The notes beneath the pieces were generated by a model, which saw only the letters and a program-made list of their open reading frames with translations, had not been told where the DNA came from and did not search any database. Below, one piece after another: positions 46,300-57,255 of a stretch of DNA of 64,000 bases (positions are counted from its first letter, which is position 1; every line of letters starts with the position of its first letter). Position numbers and translations under genes: made by a program. This stretch comes from Rectinema subterraneum (lineage in GTDB: Bacteria > Spirochaetota > Spirochaetia > Treponematales > Rectinemataceae): NCBI GenBank assembly GCA_009768935.1, contig WESA01000001.1, positions 119,004 to 183,003 of the forward strand. Direction: 5' to 3'.

Positions 46300-47343
46300 T
46301 TGCACAATTTCCAATTTCTACTTGAATTTTGTACCAATGTGCGCTATTTTATTTCAATAGAACGAATTAAATTGGTACGCGTCTCATGGCTTCTCTATAT
46401 CCAGGTCGATGTCGACGAGCATCCGGATGAGAGAGGGCGCTACATCATTACAGGAAGCCACCAGCTGCATATCAGGGCGAAAGTGAGCCAATCGCTAGCA
46501 GGCAGGACAGCCCTGCTCGAGCTGCTGCCGCTTTCAATCGAGGAGTTGAACAATGCCGGTATTGCCATGGATCGCGACGAATATCTTTACACAGGCTTTC
46601 TGCCCCGAATCTACCAGGAGGGCCTTGATCCGAGCATGCTCTATAGAAATTACTACCAGACGTATGTCGAGCGCGATGTGCGTCAGATCGCGTCGATCCG
46701 CAATCTTTTAGCTTTTGAAACCTTCCTCAAACTGCTTGCGGGCAGGGTTGGCCAGATACTCAACCTGAGCGATCTTGCCAACTCAACCGGTGTCAGCTCG
46801 ACGACGCTGTCCGAATGGTTGAGTATTCTGGAAGCATCGTTCATCGTGTACCGGCTGAAGCCGTATTTCCGCAATTTCGGGAAACGGCTTATCAAGGCGC
46901 CAAAGCTGTATTTTCTGGAACCAGGGCTCGTGAATTACTTGCTCGGCATTCGGGATGTTCAGCAGATTCCAACGCATCCGCTTCTTGGAGGCATGTTCGA
47001 GAATCTGGTCGTTTCGGAAGCAATCAAGGCGTGCCTCAATGCAAGAATGAATCCCAATCTCTATTTCTTGCGAGACAGCAAGGGACTCGAGTGCGATCTC
47101 CTGGTTGAGCGTGAGAATAGGCTCATGCCGATCGAAATCAAGGCATCGCGGACATTTTCCGCGGATTTCTGCAAGAAGTTCTCCGCTATCCGAAAGCTCG
47201 ATCCCGCATTCGAGACCGGAGTCATCGTGTATGGCGGCGACAGGTCTTTTGAATATGCTGCCTGCAAGGTCATCGGATTTGCCGACACCGCGCAATTGTT
47301 TGGGGGAAAAACACCTGCTGACCAACAAGTCATAATGAAGTGA
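46300..47343 (+). pseudogene. DUF4143 ATPase lacking its N-terminal AAA part
   Basis: The family has an N-terminal P-loop ATPase of 80-100 residues followed by YIQ...GRYIITGSHQL and DUF4143. Here the frame picks up at LLYIQVDVDEHPDERGRYII, with only about 30 unrelated residues before it and no Walker A motif. The rest is intact (SSTTLSEWLSILEASFIVYR, GLECDLLVERENRLMPIEIK). The 5' part appears deleted, so it is probably non-functional. Confidence 0.75.
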
Positions 47344-47675
47344 CCGCACCGAGCTTATATGCGTAGTAGCGCTGCTGCAGTGGATTTTGGCTTGCTCGGC
47401 CTTGTCGACATTGTATATATGTAAACCGCGCGCCAGTTGCCCGCCTCGCAGCCAAGCGCTCGTTATGCAGGCATTTTCGGATCGTCAAGGGTCATCTTAT
47501 TCAGCTTCATAAGGAAGAGACTGAATCCTGACTCTGCAGGGAAGCCTGAAAGAAGACGGCATCGAGGTGAATATTCACACTGCAGGCAGTTCAACCTCTA
47601 TACAAGTAAAGGAAATGTATATATTCTACCAGAGAATTTTCTCCATTCTCACACTGCACCAGATGGATTAACGAG
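47344..47675. other. Intergenic region upstream of the HD-GYP gene
   Basis: About 330 bp without an intact gene. A short open stretch on the minus strand may be a decayed gene but is not recognisable. The promoter of the HD-GYP gene is presumably near 47600-47660, though no strong hexamers stand out. Confidence 0.5.
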
Positions 47676-48899
47676 ATGCGATTCCCGCAATTAAACTACG
47701 CACCTAAAAAGATACAGGGCTTTTATATTTTTTTGTTTATGCTTGTTCTGTTCACCTCGCTCTATGGCTTTTACAGACTAAAATCACACGATTTTTCAAT
47801 GTATATCGAGTCTATACAACATTCTTCGCAGATTATTGTTGAGCAAACAGCAAACATCGTTTCGTACGGGTTTTTCCAATGGGACCAAATGAGACATGCT
47901 ATTGCGACAGATAATATTCAGTTCTATCAAGAGCAATTTGATAAGATCAAAGAGCTTGAGCCTAAATATATTGAAACTGTGACGATCCAGAAAGAAGCAC
48001 TTAATGTCGAACAGATGTACCAGATAGCAAAGCAAGGCAACGCATTGGCAATCCGATTCAGAATTTTCGACGATCTAGGTCAGAATCCCCTCGAGGGAGT
48101 ATATGTCCTCGCAGAATTCAATTACAAAAAGCTTTTAAGCCAGCTCGATAGCAGACATGTTTTGAAAATAGCGGACCAAGGTTATCCATTGCCTTTTGGT
48201 TTTAACGCGGCGGCTTCGAAAAGCCTCTTAGGCATTGGCCATTATTTAAGTGCTATATCGGTCGCTCTGCTTGTAGTGCTCTTAATGACTACATTTGAGC
48301 AACAAAGTATCCGGAACCACTATCACGAAGATGGATTATATCGAATTATCAGTCTGTTCGAACGCAAAGACAGCTATACGGCAAACCATTCGCGCAAAGT
48401 CGCGCTTATTAGCGAATTTATTGGCAAAAAAGCAGGCTTGCGGGGAGCTGCCCTCCGAAACTTGACTATTGCGGCACTTTTGCATGATATCGGCAAAATT
48501 GGCGTTCCGGAACACATCATCGATAAACAAGACAAGCTTACAGACGAAGAATTCAAAATCATGAAAAAACATGCCAATTTAGGAGCTGAAATTTTCAGGC
48601 TGTATCCAGAAATTTCGCATTTGTCGGATATAGTTTTGCATCACCATGAGCGGATAGATGGATCCGGCTATCCGGAAGGGCTCAAAGGAGACGAAATCCC
48701 CTTTGCTGCACGAATTATTGCAATTGCCGATGTCTACGAAGCGCTCACCGCTGACCGCCCTTATCACAAAGCCACGTCCCCTGAGCAAGCGGTCCGCACC
48801 ATGGCCTCGATGCCCCTCGATCCAATGCTCTTGGAAATTGTCAAGAACGATTTTCAGGAGCTCGAAGCGATGCTAAGAAAAAAGCAAGAAGAGGCTTGA
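47676..48899 (+). CDS. Membrane-bound HD-GYP phosphodiesterase
   Basis: A 407-residue protein with two membrane helices (IFLFMLVLFTSLYGF near residue 20 and YLSAISVALLVVLLMT near 195) enclosing an extracytoplasmic sensing region of about 160 residues. The cytoplasmic HD-GYP domain has LLHDIGKIGVPEHI (HD metal site) and HHHERIDGSGYPEGLKGDEIP (GYP site). These hydrolyse cyclic di-GMP. The RBS is weak. It stands alone. Confidence 0.93.
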   Translation: MRFPQLNYAPKKIQGFYIFLFMLVLFTSLYGFYRLKSHDFSMYIESIQHSSQIIVEQTANIVSYGFFQWDQMRHAIATDNIQFYQEQFDKIKELEPKYIETVTIQKEALNVEQMYQIAKQGNALAIRFRIFDDLGQNPLEGVYVLAEFNYKKLLSQLDSRHVLKIADQGYPLPFGFNAAASKSLLGIGHYLSAISVALLVVLLMTTFEQQSIRNHYHEDGLYRIISLFERKDSYTANHSRKVALISEFIGKKAGLRGAALRNLTIAALLHDIGKIGVPEHIIDKQDKLTDEEFKIMKKHANLGAEIFRLYPEISHLSDIVLHHHERIDGSGYPEGLKGDEIPFAARIIAIADVYEALTADRPYHKATSPEQAVRTMASMPLDPMLLEIVKNDFQELEAMLRKKQEEA

Positions 48900-49222
48900 G
48901 TGCTATTGATTTGGTTTTGTATTTCGAGGCGGCTATTTCATCCATCCCTCAGCAGGCCAAAGATCTTCGTCAAAAAGGTATCGAAATTAAGACTATTGGA
49001 AGCTGGTTTTGCCTATGCAAAGTCACATCAAAATAGGACCCGGAACAGAAACGATCTCGCAAAAATATATTGCTTTGCGGCACAAGCAATAAAGAAAGTC
49101 GAATCCACAATCAGCGCAGGGTCTGCAGCCTTGACAATTGAATGCATGTTGATTAGAAGAGAAATACTGCAGCCAAGAGAGGCCTGCAGATCGCACGGTT
49201 ACTATTCTCAACGAGGACCGCG
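48900..49222. other. Gap between HD-GYP gene and the MoaD/ThiS gene
   Basis: About 320 bp without an intact gene. A short plus-strand frame right after the HD-GYP stop reads AAISSIPQQAKDLRQKG and stops; it has no start and is not recognised. A Shine-Dalgarno (GAGGA) for the next gene lies at the right edge. Confidence 0.45.
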
Positions 49223-49456
49223 ATGAAAATTACGCTCGAATATATTGGCTTTCTGAAAATAGAAGGCATAAAATCCGGCACTGTGGTGGAAGCTCCAAAC
49301 GGGAGTACCGCCGCGTCTATTCTCGACATGTGCAAGCTCACCGGTTCGTACCGAAAATACATTGTGCCCATTATCAACGGCGAGCGCTCGAGCCATGACC
49401 GGGTGCTCAAGGACGGCGACCGGATGTTCATCTACCTGCCGGTAGGCGGGGGCTGA
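49223..49456 (+). CDS. MoaD/ThiS-family sulfur carrier
   Basis: A 77-residue ubiquitin-like protein ending in the diagnostic VGGG, where the C-terminal glycines take a thiocarboxylate. VEAPNGSTAASILDM and IINGERSSHDRVLKDGD and RMFIYLPVGGG fit ThiS/MoaD. The adjacent ThiF-like gene, 2 bp downstream, would adenylate it. It may serve thiamine, Moco or another sulfur-transfer route. The GAGGA upstream supports ATG 49223. Confidence 0.82.
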   Translation: MKITLEYIGFLKIEGIKSGTVVEAPNGSTAASILDMCKLTGSYRKYIVPIINGERSSHDRVLKDGDRMFIYLPVGGG

Positions 49457-49458
49457 GC

Positions 49459-50127
49459 ATGGTCGCGGCGAACATGCATGGGCCGAAAACGGCGAAGCCG
49501 GGAGGGCAGGCAAAAGGGGCCGACTTCCTGGCCCGCAATCCTCCTGCCCTCGAGCATATTGCCGGCAAGAGAGTCGGCATCATCGGCCTGGGCGGACTCG
49601 GCTCGAACATAGCGATGATGCTCGCGAGGGCGGGAATCACATCATTCAGGCTGGCCGACTTCGACACTGTCTCGCTGGAAAATCTGAACCGCCAGCACTA
49701 TTTCTCGGCGCATGTCGGCCAGGCAAAGACCGAGGCGCTTGCCTCCCAGATGGAAGCACTGAACCCGAGAATTGAGCTCGAGCTGTGGCCCACCCGGATC
49801 GAAGAAGAGGACCTTGATGCGTTCGCTCAGGACTGCGACGTCCTTGTCGAGGCTGTAGACGATGCCGCTACTAAAGCGATGATTTACGCATGGTTCAGGC
49901 AGGAAAAGCGGGCTTTGTGGCTCGTGACGGCGTCGGGGCTGGGCGGGCTCGAGCCTGCAAATACCATCCGCACGATGCACCTCGCCGGGAAACTCATAGC
50001 CTGTGGTGACTTCGAAACCTCATCGGAGAACGGCAACGGCGTCTGCGCCCCGCGCGTCATGCTCGTCGCGGCGCATCAGGCACTCGCCGTGCTCAGGATT
50101 CTGGCGGAGGTTGAAGCTGAAGCATAA
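49459..50127 (+). CDS. ThiF/MoeB-family adenylyltransferase
   Basis: A 222-residue E1-like enzyme that activates the C-terminus of a ubiquitin-like carrier. It has the nucleotide loop RVGIIGLGGLGSNIAMMLA, the acidic turn ADFDTVSLENLNRQHYF with the catalytic Arg, and a VEAVDDAATK substrate site. It is of the short ThiF type without the C-x2-C zinc site of MoeB. It follows the carrier gene by 2 bp. An intrinsic terminator follows at 50174. Confidence 0.87.
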   Translation: MVAANMHGPKTAKPGGQAKGADFLARNPPALEHIAGKRVGIIGLGGLGSNIAMMLARAGITSFRLADFDTVSLENLNRQHYFSAHVGQAKTEALASQMEALNPRIELELWPTRIEEEDLDAFAQDCDVLVEAVDDAATKAMIYAWFRQEKRALWLVTASGLGGLEPANTIRTMHLAGKLIACGDFETSSENGNGVCAPRVMLVAAHQALAVLRILAEVEAEA

Positions 50128-50173
50128 GCCTAAGATTTCAGCCGGCACCCCACACTCTCATGCTCTGTTATAC

Positions 50174-50209
50174 AAAAGGGGCTGCCCGACTTTCGGGCAG
50201 CCCCTTTTT
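50174..50209. terminator. Bidirectional intrinsic terminator
   Basis: GGGGCTGCCCGA pairs with TCGGGCAGCCCC over a short loop, with A-run and T-run on the two sides. It lies between the convergent ThiF-like and phosphatase genes and can stop both. Confidence 0.92.
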
Positions 50210-50241
50210 CGGTTCATGAACATGGATCAGTGCGCGCCTGA

Positions 50242-52497
50242 TTATGAAACGAAAACCTCTCTGCTCTGATGGCGCATTGCATTGAAAATAGCGCTGATGA
50301 GGGTGCCCGCGGGGCTTGCGTCAGAAGCGGCAATTGGTGTCGACAACTTGGCCTTCAAGGCTTCGATCTGCTCGGCCTTCATGCCGCCCTGAAGCAAATA
50401 GCTCTTCGCGCCCGCGGCGAGGTCCGCCTTGTCCAGGTCGTTCGTACCCGCAATGACTTTCAGCATGCCAAGAACATCCTGCGAAATCAAAGTGTACTGG
50501 TCGGTGCCTTTCTTGACGCCGTAATAGTCGATGTAGCTCTGCATATAGTCTTCGACGATCTCGTCTTTGGAGGCGCCCATGAGGGCTTCAACGAGGGCGG
50601 CAAAGAATCCCGTGCGGTCCTTTCCTTCCGTGCAGTGGACAAGGTACGGTCCGTCATGCTCGGCCATAAACACAAGGCCTTTGATGACATTTGCCCTGAA
50701 TTCGTCGCTTGCAAAGGCCAGGTTCATGTTGAGGAAAATGACCTGGTTGCTGCCGGCGAGAGCTGCATAGTACGGCGAGGCGAAATCTTTTGCCGCAAGG
50801 TAATTCTTCATATTATCAGCAGAATCCGAGAGATTAACGATAGTACGAACGCCGGCTTCTTTTATAAGCCTGTCCGCAAAGGCTGCGCGGCCGAGCTGGT
50901 TGTCGATTGGACTCGAACTGCGGTACAGCACACCTTTCGCAATGCCGCCGAGCGCAATGTTCCGGAAATTCGCGAATACCTCATCCGAAGTATAGTCTTC
51001 GCGCTTGTTGGAGCGCACAAGCCTTCGGATCTCGTATTGTGTCAGATATGCGCCGGGCCTTGAAAGCATGATCGTGAACTTGCTGCCCACATCAACCTGC
51101 GCGACCACATTGAGCTTTCCGTAGTTGATGCACACCGCGATATTGGTCTGCCCGGGATACGCGCGGACAAGCGGGTCGCCATTATTCACATAGTAGCCAT
51201 CCAGGTACGGTGCCTCGAGCACAAAGCCATTGTTGAACACGACCGTTACCATATCTCCGAACTTGAAGCCGAGCGCGTTGAAATCGGCGATTGTGATATC
51301 ACTGAGGGCATGACCGTATTTTTCGATCTGGGTCACGGTGCCGGTGACATTCGGGGCTTTGAGCACTGCGCTAGCCGAAAGCTTTACTTTGAGCGCCGCG
51401 ATTTCATCCGAGGACAAACCGATGCTCTGCAAATACCACTGGGCAAATTTGGCCAGAGGCATACCAGAGATGTCGGTGCCCTTCGGAAGCCCACTCATCG
51501 CGGTAGTCAGCGAGGTCACAATATTACTGTTAGCGATTGCGGTATACTGGTCGGTACCTTTTTTAACGCCATAATAATTTTCGTAGCTCATCATATAGTC
51601 TGCAACTACTTCCTGAAGTCTGGCACCCATCAGCGATTCCAGCACTGCGCTGACAAATCCCGCACGATCCTTGCCTTCAGTACAGTGGAGCAGGTACGGC
51701 CCATCGTTCTGGATGAGGAAGCGAAGGCCTTCTGCCAATTTCGCGCCAAATTCCGGAGCGGTCAGATCGACGCCCATGTTCAGCGCTTTTACCTTGCCAG
51801 CCTCATAGAGCGACTTGTAATAGTTCGATTTGAAGCCGGGCGCTGCGAGATACTTTTGAATGTCTGCTTCGGAATCAGACAGATTGAGGACCGTCTTGAT
51901 GCCGACAGCCTGCGCAAGGGCGTCTGCGTAGGCGGCGCGGCCAATTTCGTTGTTGATCGGATTGCTGCTCCGATATACAAGACCAGGCTTGATGCCCGTC
52001 GTAGCGATGCTCCGGAAGTTGGCAAAAATCGAATCGGCTGCATAATCTGAGCGAACATTTGTGCGTTTGAGCTGGCGGATCAGGTACTCCGACAGGTAGC
52101 CGGCTTTTTCGGCCAGCCCGAAGGTCAGGGTGTCGCCGACTTTGGCGTTGTACTTGGTCGAGAAATTACCCATGTTTATGGCGACAACGAGCAAATTATT
52201 CTTCTGGTCATCCCGCACCACAAGACTTCCGGTGTCGACATCGCTGTAGGATGTACAGAACGGAATCTTGAGCACGTTACCGCCAATAGTCACGTTCAGG
52301 ACATCGCCAAGCGCAAAGCCGGCGTCGTAGAGCGCCTTGGGTTTGATATCCACGGTGAGGTTGCCGTATTTCTGTACCTCGACGACGGTCCCGGTAATGG
52401 TGAGGGCATTGTCGCCCGCAATCGCCGCCAACGGCAGGACAAACGCGATGAACGCGACAGCCAAAAGCGACAAAGTAAATCTGCTTATTTTCTGCAT
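50242..52497 (-). CDS. Secreted tandem tyrosine-phosphatase protein
   Basis: A 751-residue exported protein with a signal peptide (FTLSLLAVAFIAFVLPLAAIAG). Two similar halves of about 360 residues follow. Each has a beta domain (ITGTVVEVQKYGNLTVDI / GTVTQIEKYGHALSDI) resembling the C-terminal domain of SAM hydroxide adenosyltransferases, then a Y_phosphatase3-type domain with the C-x5-R loop: HCTEGKDRAGF in the first half, HCTEGKDRTGF in the second. Both active sites look intact. ATG 52497 is supported by GGAGG 6 bp upstream. Its targets are unknown; it probably acts outside the cytoplasmic membrane. Confidence 0.85.
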   Translation of the reverse strand: MQKISRFTLSLLAVAFIAFVLPLAAIAGDNALTITGTVVEVQKYGNLTVDIKPKALYDAGFALGDVLNVTIGGNVLKIPFCTSYSDVDTGSLVVRDDQKNNLLVVAINMGNFSTKYNAKVGDTLTFGLAEKAGYLSEYLIRQLKRTNVRSDYAADSIFANFRSIATTGIKPGLVYRSSNPINNEIGRAAYADALAQAVGIKTVLNLSDSEADIQKYLAAPGFKSNYYKSLYEAGKVKALNMGVDLTAPEFGAKLAEGLRFLIQNDGPYLLHCTEGKDRAGFVSAVLESLMGARLQEVVADYMMSYENYYGVKKGTDQYTAIANSNIVTSLTTAMSGLPKGTDISGMPLAKFAQWYLQSIGLSSDEIAALKVKLSASAVLKAPNVTGTVTQIEKYGHALSDITIADFNALGFKFGDMVTVVFNNGFVLEAPYLDGYYVNNGDPLVRAYPGQTNIAVCINYGKLNVVAQVDVGSKFTIMLSRPGAYLTQYEIRRLVRSNKREDYTSDEVFANFRNIALGGIAKGVLYRSSSPIDNQLGRAAFADRLIKEAGVRTIVNLSDSADNMKNYLAAKDFASPYYAALAGSNQVIFLNMNLAFASDEFRANVIKGLVFMAEHDGPYLVHCTEGKDRTGFFAALVEALMGASKDEIVEDYMQSYIDYYGVKKGTDQYTLISQDVLGMLKVIAGTNDLDKADLAAGAKSYLLQGGMKAEQIEALKAKLSTPIAASDASPAGTLISAIFNAMRHQSREVFVS

Positions 52498-52592
52498 AGT
52501 TTCCTCCGCAGAAAAGTATAGCCACTCGACCTGGAGTCTACAAGACTGACGCAAATATCTCGATTTCTATTTCCGGTTGCTGTAGCGGCCAG

Positions 52593-53678
52593 TCATCCCT
52601 TGTAACTTGCCTCATACTCCTCAACAAGCTCGTCCATGAGATCCTGAACCGGGACTATTTTTTCAATTCGCCATGCATTGGCCCCTGCAAACGCAAATCC
52701 ATTCTCCAGGTTGCCTTTCTGTGCGTTGAGCAAGGCCAGCGAAATGCAATACGGCGCTTTTTCTACATCGCAGGTGATGATGCAATGATAGGGGCAGGTG
52801 AATGGTTTTTTCTTTCCTTGCTCTACATCATCAAGAAATTTGTTGTCAATTGCCCGGCCGGGCATGCCGACAGGGCTTTTTATTATTCTCAAGTCTTCTT
52901 TGCTGGCTTCAATATACGCATTCTTGAATTTGATCGAGGCATCGCACTCGTTCGTCGCTACGAACCGGGTCGCTATCTGGACTCCCGAAGCGCCCATCTC
53001 AATGAATTTTCTAATATCAGCGCCCGTGTAGATGCCGCCGCCCGCAATGACAGGAATTTTCCTTCCCGTTTTTTCTTCAAAAGGACGGACAGCCTGAATC
53101 ACTTCAGGAACAATATTTTCAAGCGCAAATGCAGGGTCTTCAAGTTGCTCTGCCTTGAAGCCCAGGTGCCCTCCGGCCATTGGCCCTTCAACAACAAACG
53201 CATCGGGCAGGTAGTTGTATCGCTCCAGCCATCGCCGTGCGAGCAAGGTAGCAGCTCTTCCCGAAGAAACAATGGGCACCAATTTTGTCGTGCTGCCATG
53301 CAAATACTCAGGGAGGTTCATCGGGAGCCCGGCTCCTGAAAAGATGATATCGATTTTTTCCTCTATCGCTGTTCTGACCATGTCGGCAAAATTGCTTAAG
53401 GCAACCATAATGTTGACGCCGAGAACACCTTTGGTAAGAGACCTTGCTTTTCGTATTTCCCGCCTGAGGGCGCGAATATTCGCTCCGAGAAAGTCCTTGA
53501 ATCCATCGGGCTCGAGAAGGCCGATCCCCGCTGCCGCAATAACCCCGATCCCGCCCGCATTCGCAACGGCCGCAGCCAACCCCGACAGCGATATTCCCAC
53601 GCCCATTCCACCCTGAATTATAGGGATTCGAGCTGATAGATCGCCTATTACCAATGCTTTTAGTTCTCTGCTGATCAA
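52593..53678 (-). CDS. Nitronate monooxygenase-like FMN enzyme
   Basis: A 361-residue TIM-barrel flavoprotein of the 2-nitropropane dioxygenase/FabK group. IPIIQGGMGVGISLSGLAAA at the start binds FMN, PVIAGGGIYTGADIRKFI and MGASGVQIATRFVATNECDAS form the C-terminal FMN site. The region VVEGPMAGGHLGF has the conserved His. The start is TTG at 53678, where AAGGAG lies 7 bp upstream; upstream ATGs lack an RBS. NMO is the best guess; an enoyl-ACP reductase is less likely without fab neighbours. Confidence 0.85.
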   Translation of the reverse strand: MISRELKALVIGDLSARIPIIQGGMGVGISLSGLAAAVANAGGIGVIAAAGIGLLEPDGFKDFLGANIRALRREIRKARSLTKGVLGVNIMVALSNFADMVRTAIEEKIDIIFSGAGLPMNLPEYLHGSTTKLVPIVSSGRAATLLARRWLERYNYLPDAFVVEGPMAGGHLGFKAEQLEDPAFALENIVPEVIQAVRPFEEKTGRKIPVIAGGGIYTGADIRKFIEMGASGVQIATRFVATNECDASIKFKNAYIEASKEDLRIIKSPVGMPGRAIDNKFLDDVEQGKKKPFTCPYHCIITCDVEKAPYCISLALLNAQKGNLENGFAFAGANAWRIEKIVPVQDLMDELVEEYEASYKG

Positions 53679-53894
53679 AGTTATCTCCTTCACGGCCACA
53701 TGGAGCAATTTAGAATTGATAGCCCTCATCTGCGTGCCATATTTTGCACTATAACACTTTTTGAAATTTTGTCAAAGCATGGGCAGAATGAGTACTTTTA
53801 CACAAGCTTAGCAAAGAATATTTATACATTTTGTCACTTGTCAGGCTTTACTTCCCTGTCTATTTCTGATACATTCGCAAAAATATTCCGTTAG

Positions 53895-55379
<1,485 letters not shown>

Positions 55380-55444
55380 TCTGGATAATGTTCTCAACTT
55401 AAAGCTGTATCCTTCATGCTTCGTCGCCCACAACTAGCCCACCA

Positions 55445-55472
55445 TTGACACAGGCACTGATGGGTGTATGCT
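55445..55472 (+). promoter_or_regulatory. Promoter of the PDZ lipoprotein operon
   Basis: TTGACA (55445-55450) and TATGCT (55467-55472) are 16 bp apart, about 70 bp before the lipoprotein start. Confidence 0.55.
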
Positions 55473-55540
55473 TACACATATGCGCACATATTGAGATATG
55501 CATATATAAGGCCGGTACAATCGGCCCAAGGAGGCGCAGC

Positions 55541-56503
55541 ATGAAGCATTCGAGCCTTTTCAAGCATTATTGGTGGGCAGCTCTTGTGAGCGTCTTGTTC
55601 CTGGCAATGAGCTGTGCGAGCGCGCCATCCGCGCAAGCGCCAAGCGCGCCGCAATCCCAAGCCGCGGTGGCCTCCTCTTCCGGCGCACTGCCAGCGCCTC
55701 AGCAAGCCGCAGCGCAGCCTGGAGTCGCGGCGCCTAAGTCCGATATCTGGCCAAAAATCTATGATGATGAGACCTATCTTACAACCTTCGATTCCTCTTG
55801 GTCCGAAGGAGAAGCTGTCGGCGCCATCAAGAACCTTCAGAATGCCATGGTAGAATTCACGGCAGGGATTCCTTTTTCGGAATTGGATGTCGACCCCTAT
55901 GGATTGAGGGCGAAATGGTCGTGGACCGAAGGTTCGTTCATAAAGAGCGCGAACCTCATTATCCCCTTCGATCAGGTGTCATATATTCTGCTCGAGCATT
56001 ACCCTGTGCTTAACAAAGAGTACAAATGGGGGCTTCTGGTCGGTATTGCCAACGCGAATCCGGCATCGATCCGGACGCCGACGCGCGATGCAGCCGAACG
56101 CCTTGGCAAAGCAATCCTCGTGCTTGCCAAAGCTCGCGGTGCAAAGGTGAGCCTTCCGAACGTTCGTTTCGGAGCCTCGTTGAGCCCATTAAGCGAAGCG
56201 CAGGCTCAGGCAGCCGGTATTCTGCAGTCAGGGGGTATCATCATTTCGTGGGTTTTCAAAGAGAGCCCTGCAGAAAAAGCAGGCTTTTCTCCTCAGGATA
56301 TCATCACCAAAGCTGATGGAAAGCCGGTTCAAAAAAGTGATGATCTCTTTTCCGCAATCAATGATGCCGCAGCGGCCGGCAAAAGCCAAATTAAAATAGA
56401 TGGAATCCGGCGCAGCTATCGCATCGACAACAAGATGTATGTCGAAATCTTTGTGCCTGTCACCTTCACATTGGCTATCGAGCAGGCAGGAGGCGCAAAA
56501 TGA
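55541..56503 (+). CDS. Lipoprotein with C-terminal PDZ domain
   Basis: A 320-residue protein with a lipobox (SVLFLAMSC, Cys at residue 25). An Ala/Pro/Gln-rich spacer follows, then an unknown region of about 130 residues, then a PDZ domain (GGIIISWVFKESPAEKAGFS, PQDIITKADGKPV) that probably binds a peptide. No protease triad is seen. ATG 55541 is preceded by AAGGAGG. The stop overlaps the next gene's ATG by 4 bp. Confidence 0.85.
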   Translation: MKHSSLFKHYWWAALVSVLFLAMSCASAPSAQAPSAPQSQAAVASSSGALPAPQQAAAQPGVAAPKSDIWPKIYDDETYLTTFDSSWSEGEAVGAIKNLQNAMVEFTAGIPFSELDVDPYGLRAKWSWTEGSFIKSANLIIPFDQVSYILLEHYPVLNKEYKWGLLVGIANANPASIRTPTRDAAERLGKAILVLAKARGAKVSLPNVRFGASLSPLSEAQAQAAGILQSGGIIISWVFKESPAEKAGFSPQDIITKADGKPVQKSDDLFSAINDAAAAGKSQIKIDGIRRSYRIDNKMYVEIFVPVTFTLAIEQAGGAK

Positions 56504-57195
56504 ACGCGAAACGTATGCTAGTTGCCGCAGCATTGTGCGCGGTCTTTGCTGGTGCGCTTTTTGCCCAAGGCGCAGATCCCAAAACCGTCACGCCAGCCTG
56601 GGTGACAGAAAAGCAGATTGCCCAGCAGGCTCAGACGCAGCCTCAGACGCAGGCTCAACCAGAAGCTGCAAAACCAAAAGGATTCAATGTATTTTTTATC
56701 GGTTATGATTATCCGACCTTTTCGGGCGCGCTCGCTCCCTCTCTGACAAGCTGGACAGGCCCTTTGAATTTCAGTCTTGGAATAGAATCAGCGAATTCCA
56801 CTGGCTCATCGATGCTGTCAGGGTTGGAACTTGAATTCTTCATTGCCGCGCCAAGCAAAGGTTTGCGCCTGCAGATGAACGACATGGTGATGATAGGGTA
56901 TTCTCTTGCGCTCAAACCTGTGCGTCTCAATATTGGCGCTCGTCTCGGGCTCAGCCTTCTCGATGTCACGGACAATACCTCAGCTGCGAACACATACACG
57001 GGGTTGGGCGGCCTCGTCGGGCCTGAGGCATCGTTGTACGCCGAGTTAGCTCCCGATTTCTGGCTCTGGGTGAGGGGGCGGTACGCGCTCTCATACTACA
57101 TGAGCCTTATAAGCAACGGCTCAAGCCCACTCGACACTGGATCGAATACGCTCAATACCCTGAGCCTGGAAGCAGGACTGGCGTTTAGGATGTAA
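56500..57195 (+). CDS. Exported protein, probable small barrel, unrecognised
   Basis: A 231-residue protein with a signal peptide (RMLVAAALCAVFAGALFAQG) and a Gln/Ala-rich linker (QTQPQTQAQPEA). The remainder alternates as beta strands (GPLNFSLGIESANSTG, LRLQMNDMVMIGYSLAL, VRLNIGARLGLSLLD) and may form an outer-membrane barrel, ending in FRM. It overlaps the PDZ lipoprotein by 4 bp, which implies a joint function. No known family is recognised. Confidence 0.7.
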   Translation: MNAKRMLVAAALCAVFAGALFAQGADPKTVTPAWVTEKQIAQQAQTQPQTQAQPEAAKPKGFNVFFIGYDYPTFSGALAPSLTSWTGPLNFSLGIESANSTGSSMLSGLELEFFIAAPSKGLRLQMNDMVMIGYSLALKPVRLNIGARLGLSLLDVTDNTSAANTYTGLGGLVGPEASLYAELAPDFWLWVRGRYALSYYMSLISNGSSPLDTGSNTLNTLSLEAGLAFRM

Positions 57196-57255
57196 TGAGC
57201 GAGCCTGGGATTCAGGATATAAGGGGGCCTGATTCCTGAAGCGCGGCATTTGGTC

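Noticed and set aside
48900..49226. A 108-codon frame after the HD-GYP gene
   Set aside because: No start with RBS, mixed composition, and it overlaps the start of the ThiS/MoaD gene.
50269..51063. Plus-strand frame opposite the phosphatase gene
   Set aside because: It mirrors the conserved phosphatase domain and has no independent support.
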